Positions 5,396-11,467 of a DNA stretch of 11,467 bases are shown here, one piece after another; the first letter of the stretch is position 1, and each line of letters starts with the position of its first letter. Origin of the DNA: an uncultured Anaerolineaceae bacterium (lineage in GTDB: Bacteria > Chloroflexota > Anaerolineae > Anaerolineales > Anaerolineaceae). The stretch spans positions 1 to 11,467 of the forward strand of contig CALDSL010000434.1 of the NCBI GenBank assembly GCA_937920255.1, in the 5' to 3' direction. The notes beneath the pieces are model-generated. The model was given only the letters and a program-made list of their open reading frames with translations, did not search any database and was not told the DNA's origin. The position numbers and the translations under genes were made by a program.

Positions 5396-7507
5396 ATGAA
5401 ATTCAAAATCATGATCCTGTTTCTGATGGTGATCATCCTGGCCGGCTGCTCGCAAGCACCCGAGCCTGTCGCGCAAATCGAGCCTCCCACCGCAACTCCG
5501 CTGCCGGCCAATACCGCCACGCCCACGCCGCTTCCTTCGGCGACTCCGCTGCCAACCAACACCCCCGAGCCGACCGCCACCTTCACGCCCACCGCCACGC
5601 CGGTTCCCGAGACCATCTCCGTCGAAAATGCCAGCCGGCTGAAGATGGTACGCCGTTACGGCAGCGGGCAGATGATCCAGACCGCATGGTCGCCGGACGG
5701 CAGCCAGGTCTATGTGCTCACCTCCATCCACCTGCGCGCTTATGACCCCCAAACCGGTGATCTGGCATGGGAGGTCGAAACCGGCTCTCCGCAGAAGCAA
5801 ATGGTCGTCTCCGCCGACGGCAAGACGATCCGTACCATTTCCGCGGATGGCATGGTGTTGCTGTGGGAAGTTGGTAGCCAGCAACCGCCTAAAACGCTCC
5901 TCGCGCCGCAGGAACGCATCGAGCTCAGTACGCTGTCCCTGTCTGGCGACCGGGCTGTGCTGATCAATTTCGATAAAAAATCGACCGTGTGGGATGTGAA
6001 CACCGGCAAGGAACTGGCTTCGAACGACGGCGCTTCGGTTCCCATGGGCATCATCGGCGCGCTGGTCTCCTCCGGCGACAGTGTCTTCTGGACCAACGGC
6101 TTTGGCTCCGGCCAGAGCCAGCAGATCCAGGCCTGGGAAATCGCCACGGGCAAATTCCTGCGCGGCATGAAGGGCAGCAGCCAGTTGTATGTCACCCAAT
6201 TGGCAGTTTCTCCCGACGGCAGTGTCATTGCGGGCATCAGCCGCCTGGCAGTGACCTCGCAGCCCTCCTACGAGCTGCTGGTATGGGATGTCGAAACCGG
6301 CAATCTGCTGCAAAAAATCAATTTCAGCGATGATATTCACACCTTCGCGTTTGTTCCCGGTCAGCGCAAAGCCTATCTGGCCATTGATAACGGCACCATC
6401 GTTCCGGTTGATCTGGAAACCGGCAAGCCCGGCGGCGGGTTTGGCCGCTCCAAAACAGCCGTGATCAGCATGGCGGTCAGCGCCGATGGCGCAAAGCTAT
6501 CAGCAGCCGGTGCGGATGGTATCGTGCGTGTCTTCGACCTGGCCAACAACGATCTCATCCATGAGATCGAGATGGATGTGTCACTCAGCGTTGCGCCATA
6601 CGAGACCAGCGGCGAGAACTATATCCTGCGCTACGATCTGTACAACGGCATCGGCACCGATCAGGACGGCAAGAGCATCGCCGTGCTGTCGCACGACCGC
6701 ATGAAGATCGACCTGATTGATCCGGCCACCTTGAAGATCAAAAAGAGCACCAACTTTACCATGCTGCCCCTCGATACCATCGCCATGTCGCAGGATGGCA
6801 AAGTGCTGGCCGCGGCGGATAGCGCCAACCAGATCATCCTGTATCATGCCAGCAGCGGGGGCATCAAAAACATCATCCGCGCCGAACAGGTCTACCGTAT
6901 CCACACCCTCGGCTTCTCGCCCGATGGCAGCCAGATTGCCTCGCTCAGCGGCGGTCACTTGGGTGAACTCTACGTGTACGATACCGAAACCGGCCAGCGC
7001 CTGTTCACCCTTTCCGGTGGCAACACGTTCAGCTACTCGCCGGATGGCAAACAGATCGTCTCCGACAATATCGACTTCGGTATCTATCTGTGGGACGCGG
7101 TCACGGGCAAAAAGATGGCCTCGCCCGCCGCGGATTGGATTTATGACCTGGCCTATGCCCCCGACGGCAACACCGTAGCCGTGGCCGGCGTCGAGATCCA
7201 CCAGCAGATCAAGAACCGCGATAACGTGATCACGCTGTTTGACCCGAACACCTACACCGCGCTGCCGTTGAAGATGACCGGCCACCCGGTGGTGATTTCC
7301 AAACTGCGCTACTCGCCCGATGGCAGCCTGCTGGCATCGCTGGACCGCCACGGCAACCTGCGCCTGTGGGACGCCGCCACCGGCGAGCTGCTCAAAGACA
7401 TTCGCGAAACCGTGCCCGCCCCAGTGCAGATGCTGTTCATGCCCGATGGCCGCACGCTCATCGTCGGCGGCGGCGACGGCACCCTGCTGTTCTTCGAAGT
7501 GCGCTAG
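5396..7507 (+). CDS. WD40/beta-propeller repeat lipoprotein
   Basis: This is a predicted surface lipoprotein of 703 residues built from WD40-like repeats. Residues 1-18 form a signal peptide ending in LAGC (Cys18). Residues 22-72 are a Pro/Thr-rich linker of the TPTPLP type. From about residue 80 to the end there are about ten repeats of an SPDG-type turn, for example WSPDGSQVYVL, VSADGKTIRTISADGMVLLW, FSPDGSQIASLSGG, YSPDGKQIVSD and YSPDGSLLASLDRHGNLRLW, many followed by a [LY]WD..TG.. strand. The spacing suggests two propellers. The ATG at 5396 has AAAGG five bases upstream and yields a perfect lipoprotein signal. Such proteins are usually scaffolds for protein-protein or ligand binding; no enzymatic motif is seen. 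It stands alone between a divergent promoter region and a terminator, so its partner cannot be inferred. Confidence 0.88.
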   Translation: MKFKIMILFLMVIILAGCSQAPEPVAQIEPPTATPLPANTATPTPLPSATPLPTNTPEPTATFTPTATPVPETISVENASRLKMVRRYGSGQMIQTAWSPDGSQVYVLTSIHLRAYDPQTGDLAWEVETGSPQKQMVVSADGKTIRTISADGMVLLWEVGSQQPPKTLLAPQERIELSTLSLSGDRAVLINFDKKSTVWDVNTGKELASNDGASVPMGIIGALVSSGDSVFWTNGFGSGQSQQIQAWEIATGKFLRGMKGSSQLYVTQLAVSPDGSVIAGISRLAVTSQPSYELLVWDVETGNLLQKINFSDDIHTFAFVPGQRKAYLAIDNGTIVPVDLETGKPGGGFGRSKTAVISMAVSADGAKLSAAGADGIVRVFDLANNDLIHEIEMDVSLSVAPYETSGENYILRYDLYNGIGTDQDGKSIAVLSHDRMKIDLIDPATLKIKKSTNFTMLPLDTIAMSQDGKVLAAADSANQIILYHASSGGIKNIIRAEQVYRIHTLGFSPDGSQIASLSGGHLGELYVYDTETGQRLFTLSGGNTFSYSPDGKQIVSDNIDFGIYLWDAVTGKKMASPAADWIYDLAYAPDGNTVAVAGVEIHQQIKNRDNVITLFDPNTYTALPLKMTGHPVVISKLRYSPDGSLLASLDRHGNLRLWDAATGELLKDIRETVPAPVQMLFMPDGRTLIVGGGDGTLLFFEVR

Positions 7508-7519
7508 CCTGCTTAGCGC
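7501..7519 (+). repeat. short hairpin overlapping the WD40 gene stop codon
   Basis: GCGCTA (7501-7506) and TAGCGC (7514-7519) form a perfect 6-bp stem with a seven-base loop. The TAG stop (7505-7507) lies at the end of the left arm. No T-run follows, so this may protect the 3' end or be coincidental. Confidence 0.3.
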
Positions 7520-7572
7520 CACATGTTTATAAGCTGGTTGTATATGATGGGTCTCGCAATATGATAAAACAA

Positions 7573-7598
7573 GTACCCTGAACCCCGTCGAAGGGTAC
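7573..7598. repeat. palindromic element, probably a dispersed intergenic repeat
   Basis: GTACCCT (7573-7579) and AGGGTAC (7592-7598) flank a 12-base centre reading GAACCCCGTCGA. The pattern CCCTGA..C..GTCGAAGGG resembles a short palindromic repeat that I recall being abundant between genes in many bacterial genomes. Only one copy is in this window, so dispersal is not shown here. Confidence 0.4.
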
Positions 7599-7634
7599 GG
7601 CACGGCGTACATATCGATTATCTTTATTACCATT

Positions 7635-7669
7635 CGCGTTCCCGCAACCCTTGCGGGAACGCGTTTTTT
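7635..7669 (+). terminator. intrinsic terminator
   Basis: CGCGTTCCCGCAA (7635-7647) and TTGCGGGAACGCG (7651-7663) form a perfect 13-bp stem with a CCC loop, followed immediately by six T (7664-7669). This is a textbook rho-independent terminator on the + strand. It lies 128 bases past the WD40 gene stop and ends that transcript, or a small RNA starting in between. Confidence 0.9.
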
Positions 7670-7825
7670 AGAACAAGATTGCCCAACCGCCGCCGCTCTG
7701 CTTCTGCTTTGGAGTATACTGAAATAGAACTTCCCCCAAACTGCCCGACACCGCGATCCAAAACAATATCGCTTTCACAATTGCTTTGCCGCTCCATTTC
7801 ATAATTAGCTGTGATGGAGAATCCG
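7670..7825. other. intergenic region upstream of the SH3-like lipoprotein gene
   Basis: This stretch should hold the promoter of the lipoprotein gene, because a strong terminator precedes it. The self-complementary AGTATACT at 7713-7720 includes a TATACT -10-like hexamer but has no good -35. CATAAT at 7800-7805 is another -10-like hexamer close to the start codon. Neither is convincing alone. Confidence 0.3.
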
Positions 7826-9037
7826 ATGGAAAAGCGTCCTGTGCTGCTACACGCGCGAAAGCGGTTTCGCCTGCTGGCTTTGGCCGTCATCTTTGCGCTG
7901 CTGATGGCCTGTTCTCTGTTCGAACGCGCTGGGAGCCCAACTGCCGTGCCCGCGCCGCCAATCCAGGCAGCCACCCATCCGGCAGCGGTCCCGACCTCGC
8001 CTCCACCGCCAACCATCGCGCCGCCCGCGCAATCCACCGCGCCCCTTTCGGCCGAATTCACCCCCACGACCGCCAATCCCGTCAAACCCGAGGATGTCCT
8101 GTACCAGGCCGGTTATCTGCTCGCGGCCACCGGCTTTGGCGGATGGCGCTGCAACGAGCCTTCCGAGCAGTTGTACGACTTGTACGAGCAAATCCAGGGA
8201 CCGCGCGTGCTCGAACCCGGCATTCCGGCTGTTTTCTATCTCTGCGGCTGGAAGGACGAAGAAGACGCCTCTGTGCTCATCCGCTACCCCAACGGGGTGA
8301 CGGTGACCACTCCCCTGGAAACGGCCCTCGAGGACAACACGCCGGGCGTGTACTTCGCGGAGTACCGCTTCACCCCCGCCCCGGACGACCCGCCGGGCGA
8401 CTACACCTTCGTGTTCAAAGGCTCCGGACGTGAAAAGTCCGTCCCGGCAGTAAATGGCCCCCTTACCCGGCCGGTGCTGCGCATTGTCGGGCAAAATGAA
8501 CTGTACCTGGCCGGTTTCCAGCCCGGCGAGCGCGTGCGCCTGTTTGCCTACCAGGCCACCCCCGGCCAGGGGCTGCAGGGCGCCGAACTGCCGCTCTCGA
8601 CCTTCCTGGCCTGGCAGGAATTCTCGCTGGACCCCAGCGGTTTCCTGCGCGTCCCCACCACCTTTGACGCCATGCTGTTCGCCGCGCTGGGCGCTCAATC
8701 GGGTGAAGCGCTGGCGGTGCGCAAGGAACTTCCGGTTGCCGTCAGCAGCATCCGTTGGGACTCGTGCGAATACAGTTTGTGGTGGGGCGAAACGCAGTTA
8801 ACCACCGGCGGTCAGGCGGTGGTCGCTGATCTGGAATACAGCACCGGATCCGGGCTATACGACAGTCCGGCCGGCAGTCTCATCACCCACGTTCCCCCGG
8901 GCACCGTGGTGACCCTGGCCTTCGGCCCGCGCTGCGCGGCTGGCTTCCGCTGGTGGGGCGTCAACGTGGATGGCACCCCCGGATGGCTAAAAGAGACCGG
9001 TTATTATTACGATCAGTACCTGGAGAAGCTGGAGTAG
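7826..9037 (+). CDS. lipoprotein with C-terminal SH3-like domain
   Basis: A predicted secreted lipoprotein of 403 residues. A basic N-terminus and hydrophobic segment end in LLMAC (Cys29), followed by a Pro/Ala/Thr-rich linker to about residue 88. The middle part (about 90-310) is beta-rich, with an immunoglobulin-like look (PGVYFAEYRFTP, PPGDYTFVFKGSG), and is not assigned to a family. Residues about 331-393 read like a bacterial SH3 domain: STGSGLYDSPAGSLITHVP, then TVVTLAFGPRC, WWGVNVDG and TPGWLKETG. Cys109, Cys140, Cys314 and Cys370 could form disulfides outside the cell. The ATG at 7826 follows GGAGA by five bases; GTG (7811) and ATG (7814) in the same frame are alternatives. SH3-like domains often bind cell-wall peptides or other proteins, so a cell-envelope role is the likeliest guess. 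Confidence 0.82.
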   Translation: MEKRPVLLHARKRFRLLALAVIFALLMACSLFERAGSPTAVPAPPIQAATHPAAVPTSPPPPTIAPPAQSTAPLSAEFTPTTANPVKPEDVLYQAGYLLAATGFGGWRCNEPSEQLYDLYEQIQGPRVLEPGIPAVFYLCGWKDEEDASVLIRYPNGVTVTTPLETALEDNTPGVYFAEYRFTPAPDDPPGDYTFVFKGSGREKSVPAVNGPLTRPVLRIVGQNELYLAGFQPGERVRLFAYQATPGQGLQGAELPLSTFLAWQEFSLDPSGFLRVPTTFDAMLFAALGAQSGEALAVRKELPVAVSSIRWDSCEYSLWWGETQLTTGGQAVVADLEYSTGSGLYDSPAGSLITHVPPGTVVTLAFGPRCAAGFRWWGVNVDGTPGWLKETGYYYDQYLEKLE

Positions 9038-9044
9038 ACCATCG

Positions 9045-9058
9045 CCGGTGATCACCGG
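9045..9058. repeat. perfect 14-base palindrome after the SH3 lipoprotein gene
   Basis: CCGGTGATCACCGG is perfectly self-complementary and lies eight bases after the stop codon. As RNA it gives a 5-bp stem with a GATC loop, followed shortly by ATTTTAT. It may be a weak terminator or a protein-binding site. Confidence 0.35.
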
Positions 9059-9092
9059 GCAGCATTTTATGGGTAACAGGTTGGTTGGCACA

Positions 9093-9122
9093 GGTAGGGA
9101 CGCAAGATTTTGCGTCTCTACC
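9093..9122. repeat. 30-base near-perfect palindrome (miniature repeat-like)
   Basis: GGTAGGGACGCAAGA (9093-9107) pairs with TTTTGCGTCTCTACC (9108-9122) along its whole length, with two G-T mismatches and essentially no loop. The GTAGGGACGCAA / TTGCGTCTCTAC form resembles short dispersed palindromes that I recall from intergenic regions of Chloroflexota and cyanobacteria. It lies in the corA upstream region, between two unrelated genes. Confidence 0.5.
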
Positions 9123-9197
9123 GATGGCTGCTCAAGGCCCGCTGTCTTGAAAAAACGGGATTTTCCGTTCAGAGATTGGTTTTCGGTCGGGAGGCGT

Positions 9198-10292
9198 ATG
9201 TACACATCCTTCGATTTTCCGCAAGGCAAACCTGGCTCTGCGCCTGGGATCGAACACGACGAGATCCAGGCTCTCCCCAGCGCCGGCCAACCGGCGCGGA
9301 TCACCTGCACCGACTACTGCGCTTCGCGCGTCGCGGTGCAGGAGGTGATCGACATACAGTCCTTCCTGACCGGCCACCGACCGATCTGGTCGGTGGTGCG
9401 CTGGATCAATGTGGACGGTTTGGAGGACATGACCGCCATCCACGCGCTGGCCACCAAGTACGATCTGCACCCCCTTGCCATTGAAGACCTGGTGCACTGC
9501 AGCCAGCGCCCAAAGGTCGATCAATACGGCGGCGAGGATAGCGAAATGCAGGCGCGGTTATTCATCATCGCGCGCACGTTCCAGCTTGTCCAGGACCGGC
9601 TGGAGCACGGGCAGGTATTCGTTTTCCTCGGCCACAACACCGTGCTCACCTTTCAGGAGGTCGCCACCGATGTGTGGGACCCCGTGCGCCAGCGCCTGAA
9701 TTCCAAAGGCTCGCGCCTGCGCAGCATGGACGCAAGTTTCCTGGCCTACTCGCTGTTGGATGCCATCGTCGACCACTGCTTTCCCATTCTGGAGCGCTAC
9801 GGTGAACGCGCCGAGGAGCTTGAAGACCAGATCGTGGAAGACGCCCGGCGTGGGACGATGGACGCCATTCATGACTTCAAGCGCGATCTGCTGACCATGC
9901 GCGCGGCAATCTGGCCCATGCGCGACCTGGTCACCGCGCTGCGCCGCGACCCGCACGAGTGCGTCAGCGATACAACGCGCATTTACCTGGGCGATCTGTA
10001 CGATCACATGGTGCAGATCATCGACATCATCGAATCGTACCTGGAAGCCACCACCGACCTGACCGAAACCTACATGTCCTCAATCTCCAACCGCATGAAC
10101 GAGGTTATGAAAGTGCTGACCATCATCAACACCATCTTCATCCCGCTCACCTTCCTCGCCGGCGTGTACGGGATGAACTTCCACTACCTGCCCGAGCTGG
10201 CCATGCCGTGGGCTTACCCGTTGTTCTGGGTGGTGTGCACGCTGCTGGCGCTGTCGATGCTCACCTTCTTCCGCCGCCGCGCATGGCTGTGA
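9198..10292 (+). CDS. corA: CorA-family Mg2+/Co2+ transport protein
   Basis: This is an inner-membrane channel for divalent cations, mainly Mg2+, of the CorA family. The 364 residues comprise a large cytoplasmic domain with the family blocks RWINVDGLEDM, YDLHPLAIEDLVHCSQRPKVDQY and VFVFLGHNTVLTFQE, a long helical region (DLTETYMSSISNRMNEVMKVLT), and two C-terminal transmembrane helices. The first helix ends in the pore signature YGMNF (324-328), and the second ends in the basic tail RRRAWL. The ATG at 9198 has GGAGG three bases upstream. Earlier in-frame starts back to 9048 would run through the 9093-9122 palindrome and add unrelated residues. The gene stands alone; no M-box-like Mg2+ riboswitch was recognised in the 160-base upstream region. 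It converges with the peptide transporter operon, 13 bases apart. Confidence 0.93.
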   Translation: MYTSFDFPQGKPGSAPGIEHDEIQALPSAGQPARITCTDYCASRVAVQEVIDIQSFLTGHRPIWSVVRWINVDGLEDMTAIHALATKYDLHPLAIEDLVHCSQRPKVDQYGGEDSEMQARLFIIARTFQLVQDRLEHGQVFVFLGHNTVLTFQEVATDVWDPVRQRLNSKGSRLRSMDASFLAYSLLDAIVDHCFPILERYGERAEELEDQIVEDARRGTMDAIHDFKRDLLTMRAAIWPMRDLVTALRRDPHECVSDTTRIYLGDLYDHMVQIIDIIESYLEATTDLTETYMSSISNRMNEVMKVLTIINTIFIPLTFLAGVYGMNFHYLPELAMPWAYPLFWVVCTLLALSMLTFFRRRAWL

Positions 10293-10305
10293 TCAGCGCG
10301 AAAAT

Positions 10306-11262
10306 CTATTCGGGTTCGGAATATCGCAGCCTGGGGTTGAGATACTCATTCAGGAAATCTCCGAACAGGTTCCATCCGATGCCAAAAAGCACCAGCGCTG
10401 CGGTGACCGGCACAAACACCCACCAGTTCTTGAGTGGGTTGCCGCCGGTGCCCAGGATCCAGTGGCGTCCAATCATCAGCAGTTCGCCCCAATAGGAGTT
10501 TCCACCCAGGCCCAGGAAGCTGAAAGCCGCCTGCATCAGCACCAGCCCGCTTACGTCGCGTGTCGCCAGCACGACCACGTTGGAGATGGCATTGGGGATC
10601 AGGTGGCGCAGGATGATGCGCCCCGGCTTTGCCCCGGCGGCCTGCGCCGCCACGACAAAGTCCAGCCGCCGGATGCGTTCCATATTGGCGTAGATCACCC
10701 GCGCGTACGGCATCCAACCCAGCAGAATCAGCGCCAGCATGACGTTGTCCACGCCCAGTCGCAGCAGACCAGCGCGCAGCAGGCTGGGGTGGGCTGCCGT
10801 ACTATCTGGAAACATTAACTGCCCAAAAAATACAATCCCGGCGATAACCGGAAACGCCAGAAACGCATCTGTGACGTACAGGATGGCCCTGCCCGCCGTA
10901 CCGCCCACAAAGCTGCTGGTCGCTCCCACCAGCGAGCCGAAGACGCTCACCACCAGAGTCGCGCCAAAACCAAACGTCAGCGCGGCGCGGGCGCCCCAAA
11001 TCAAGGTGTAGTATATGTCAAGCTGCTGGTCGCTGCGGCCGGCTGGCACCGTGCCCAACCGAAACTCCGCGCCTGGCGGGTTGGGCGAGCGCCCGGCCGG
11101 AACCTGCACCCACCGGAAGGCTGCGCCGGTATCCGTTGGGCCGGGCGGCGCCAGCAGCGGCGCGGCCAGGGCCGCCAGCGCAAACAGCAGGATGATCCCC
11201 AATCCCAGCCTGCCGTTCCAGCGCAGTATCCCACCTTGGGCGTTTTTCACCGGGTTTCCCAT
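10306..11262 (-). CDS. dipeptide/oligopeptide ABC transporter permease (OppC/DppC family)
   Basis: This is one of two inner-membrane permeases of a peptide (or nickel/other) ABC importer. It has 318 residues, with a first transmembrane helix near 18-38 and further helices in the second half. The coupling motif is DFVVAAQAAGAKPGRIILRH, followed by LIPNAISNVVV, QAAFSFLGLG and WWVFVPVTAALVLFGIGWNL, as expected for OppC/DppC. The N-terminal motif usually written GTDxxGRD is altered to GTVPAGRS (70-77), with about six extra residues before the YYTLIWGAR block. The ATG at 11262 has a GGAAGG directly next to it, which is too close. The GTG at 11250 overlaps the upstream stop (GTGA) and is a credible alternative start. 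The substrate cannot be inferred, because the binding protein and ATPases are outside the window. Confidence 0.9.
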   Translation of the reverse strand: MGNPVKNAQGGILRWNGRLGLGIILLFALAALAAPLLAPPGPTDTGAAFRWVQVPAGRSPNPPGAEFRLGTVPAGRSDQQLDIYYTLIWGARAALTFGFGATLVVSVFGSLVGATSSFVGGTAGRAILYVTDAFLAFPVIAGIVFFGQLMFPDSTAAHPSLLRAGLLRLGVDNVMLALILLGWMPYARVIYANMERIRRLDFVVAAQAAGAKPGRIILRHLIPNAISNVVVLATRDVSGLVLMQAAFSFLGLGGNSYWGELLMIGRHWILGTGGNPLKNWWVFVPVTAALVLFGIGWNLFGDFLNEYLNPRLRYSEPE

Positions 11263-11467
11263 CCTTCCCGCGCGCGCGGATCGACCAGGGCGCGCAGGAT
11301 ATCCAGCGCCAGCATCACTGCCAGTACCACGATCACGTTGTAGACGGTGTACCCGAGGGCGGCCGCGGCGTCTGGGAGGTTTAATAGGCCGCTCATTACC
11401 ACCTCCGAAACCCCGTGAATGTTATAGATGCGCTCCACCACAAAACTTCCCGTCACCAGCGCCGCCG
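11247..11467 (-). CDS. peptide ABC transporter permease, C-terminal part (OppB/DppB family, cut by the window edge)
   Basis: Only the last 73 or so residues are present; the frame runs off the right edge. The sequence ALVTGSFVVERIYNIHGV, then the final helix VYNVIVVLAVMLALDILRALVDPR, matches the C-terminus of OppB/DppB permeases (TGSVVVExxFxxPG ... LVDPRxR). It overlaps the downstream OppC/DppC gene by 16 bases (or by four if that gene starts at its GTG), so the two are translationally coupled. An internal GTG at 11456 is not the true start. Confidence 0.88.
   Translation of the reverse strand, partial: AALVTGSFVVERIYNIHGVSEVVMSGLLNLPDAAAALGYTVYNVIVVLAVMLALDILRALVDPRAREGWETR

Noticed and set aside
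5483..5611. Repetitive DNA in the 5' part of the WD40 gene considered as a tandem repeat or CRISPR-like array
   Set aside because: The repetition comes from codons for a Pro/Thr-rich linker and has no regular unit or spacer structure.
5324..6340. A 338-codon open frame on the - strand under the WD40 gene
   Set aside because: No motif is recognisable, the composition is Gly/Arg/Asp/His-heavy, and the + strand frame has clear WD40 repeats and a lipoprotein signal.
9048..9197. N-terminal extension of CorA from an upstream start
   Set aside because: The extension would be encoded by the palindromes at 9045-9058 and 9093-9122 and does not resemble CorA; GGAGG precedes the ATG at 9198.

Overview
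The window looks like a GC-rich bacterial chromosome segment, most probably from a Chloroflexota (Anaerolineae-like) organism. The main clue is four predicted lipoproteins; three have a long Pro/Thr/Ala-rich linker directly after the lipobox cysteine, and in the WD40 protein this is a TPTPLP-type tract of the sort common in that phylum. This is an inference from sequence style, not a database result.

Region 1 (1-4900) is a tungstate/molybdate uptake locus. After the 3' end of an unidentified gene (stop at 57-59) comes wtpA-wtpB on the + strand: a WtpA-type oxyanion-binding lipoprotein and its permease, joined by an ATGA overlap. They converge on a second importer of a different family on the - strand, ordered tupB-tupC-tupA: permease, ATPase, binding lipoprotein. 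A 12-bp GC-rich hairpin separates the two operons. No WtpC-type ATPase lies downstream of wtpB, so TupC is the only ATPase seen in the window. The TupA protein is unusual: its oxyanion-binding domain is followed by an extra domain of about 115 residues that resembles a short version of the oxidoreductase molybdopterin-binding fold and carries a CxxC pair.

Region 2 (4787-5395) is a divergent intergenic stretch of about 600 bases. It holds a good sigma70-like promoter for tupBCA and weaker + strand elements. Region 3 (5396-9037) carries two surface-lipoprotein genes: a 703-residue WD40/beta-propeller protein and a 403-residue protein with a C-terminal SH3-like domain. Between them lie a repeat-like palindrome and a classic intrinsic terminator.

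Region 4 (9038-10292) has two palindromes followed by a CorA-type divalent cation channel gene. Region 5 (10306-11467) is the tail of an oppositely oriented dipeptide/oligopeptide ABC operon: an OppC/DppC permease and the 3' part of its OppB/DppB partner. CorA and the permease converge with only 13 bases between their stop codons.

I saw no tRNA, rRNA, CRISPR array, transposase or phage gene. The most interesting signals are the TupA fusion and the pairing of two different oxyanion importers with only one ATPase.
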